Below the pieces are notes generated by a model, which saw only the letters and a list, made by a program, of their open reading frames with translations, ran no database searches and was not told the DNA's origin. Position numbers and translations under genes: made by a program. A stretch of 5,055 nucleotides of DNA from Spirochaeta sp. (lineage in GTDB: Bacteria > Spirochaetota > Spirochaetia > DSM-27196 > SLAA01), in assembly GCA_020201015.1 (NCBI GenBank), contig JAIVHN010000076.1:1-5055 (forward strand). The letters are read 5' to 3'. Position 1 is the first letter of the stretch. The number at the start of each line of letters is the position of its first letter. This document shows, in pieces, positions 4,886-5,055 of the stretch.

Positions 4886-5055
4886 ATGACACCACACATT
4901 CTTGGTCAGCTTGCGGCGCTTGGTACCGCATTCTGCTGGGCCATTACCAGTACTTACTTTGAAGCAGCAGGGCGCCGTGTCGGTAGCCTCCAGGTTAATC
5001 TCACTCGTATGGTGGTGGCCTTTGCAATCTTCGCTGTGTACTCCTTGATAAACAC
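4886..5055 (+). CDS. EamA-family transporter, N-terminal part (cut by window edge)
   Basis: The 56 complete visible codons read MTPHILGQLAALGTAFCWA and onward. They give a first hydrophobic helix (about 7-24), a short polar segment EAAGRRVGSLQVN (26-38) and the start of a second helix (MVVAFAIFAVYSLI, 42-55). The ALGTAFCWAITS opening and the -GSLQVNLTRM- region before helix 2 are typical of the first EamA repeat. The start is firm: an in-frame TGA lies at 4853-4855 and no other start codon lies between it and the ATG at 4886. There is no Shine-Dalgarno. The gene differs in sequence from the EamA gene at 662, so it is a different subfamily and not a duplicate. It is divergent from marR-wrbA; shared control is possible but not shown. 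Substrate is unknown. Confidence 0.85.
   Translation, partial: MTPHILGQLAALGTAFCWAITSTYFEAAGRRVGSLQVNLTRMVVAFAIFAVYSLIN

Noticed and set aside
4777..4962. 61-codon plus-strand frame in the divergent region, which would overlap the second EamA gene
   Set aside because: It spans the promoter and palindrome and enters the transporter out of frame; its residues show no domain. The promoter at 4852-4880 explains the region better.
662..5055. The two EamA transporters as a tandem duplication
   Set aside because: Their N-terminal regions share only family-level features; the sequences and flanking regions are unlike.

Overview
This is a bacterial window with moderate GC and short intergenic gaps. 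There are six clear protein genes, two of them cut by the window edges, plus one doubtful small ORF. No RNA gene, CRISPR array or complete mobile element is visible. Taxonomy is uncertain. The M14 peptidase wording (HGGYEAN and a DLNRNWD motif), combined with start codons sitting right behind -10 boxes, would fit a lineage such as Chloroflexota that uses many leaderless mRNAs. That is an inference only.

Left part (1-2312): a secreted M14 zinc carboxypeptidase runs leftward off the edge. It diverges from a complete EamA/DMT-family transporter, with a 137-bp hairpin-containing gap between them. After the transporter comes a 154-bp gap with a possible 32-residue ORF. Then comes a class I SAM-dependent methyltransferase with its own TATAAT box directly before the start codon. 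The methyltransferase gene contains a perfect 15-bp inverted repeat.

Middle (2313-3603): a leftward lipoprotein gene converges on the methyltransferase. It has the N-terminal module I associate with certain polysaccharide deacetylases but ends where the catalytic domain should begin, so it looks like a truncated or internally deleted gene. Its upstream gap holds a rho-independent terminator for the gene before it, a 17-bp tandem repeat and an enclosing inverted repeat.

Right part (3604-5055): marR and wrbA form a leftward operon with ATGA overlap, encoding a MarR-type repressor and a flavodoxin-like NAD(P)H:quinone oxidoreductase. They diverge from a second EamA transporter that runs off the right edge. 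The 197-bp divergent gap carries two palindromes: a near-perfect 32-bp one over the likely marR promoter, and a perfect 19-bp one over the -35 box of the transporter promoter. The simplest reading is a chemically inducible redox-stress operon (quinones or similar electrophiles), autoregulated by MarR, next to a transporter under separate or shared control.

The main observations are the repeated placement of -10 boxes 5-8 nt before start codons (leaderless initiation), the two operator-like palindromes, the hairpin inside the methyltransferase gene, and the deacetylase-less lipoprotein. I see no clear evidence of a wholly new defence or mobile system.
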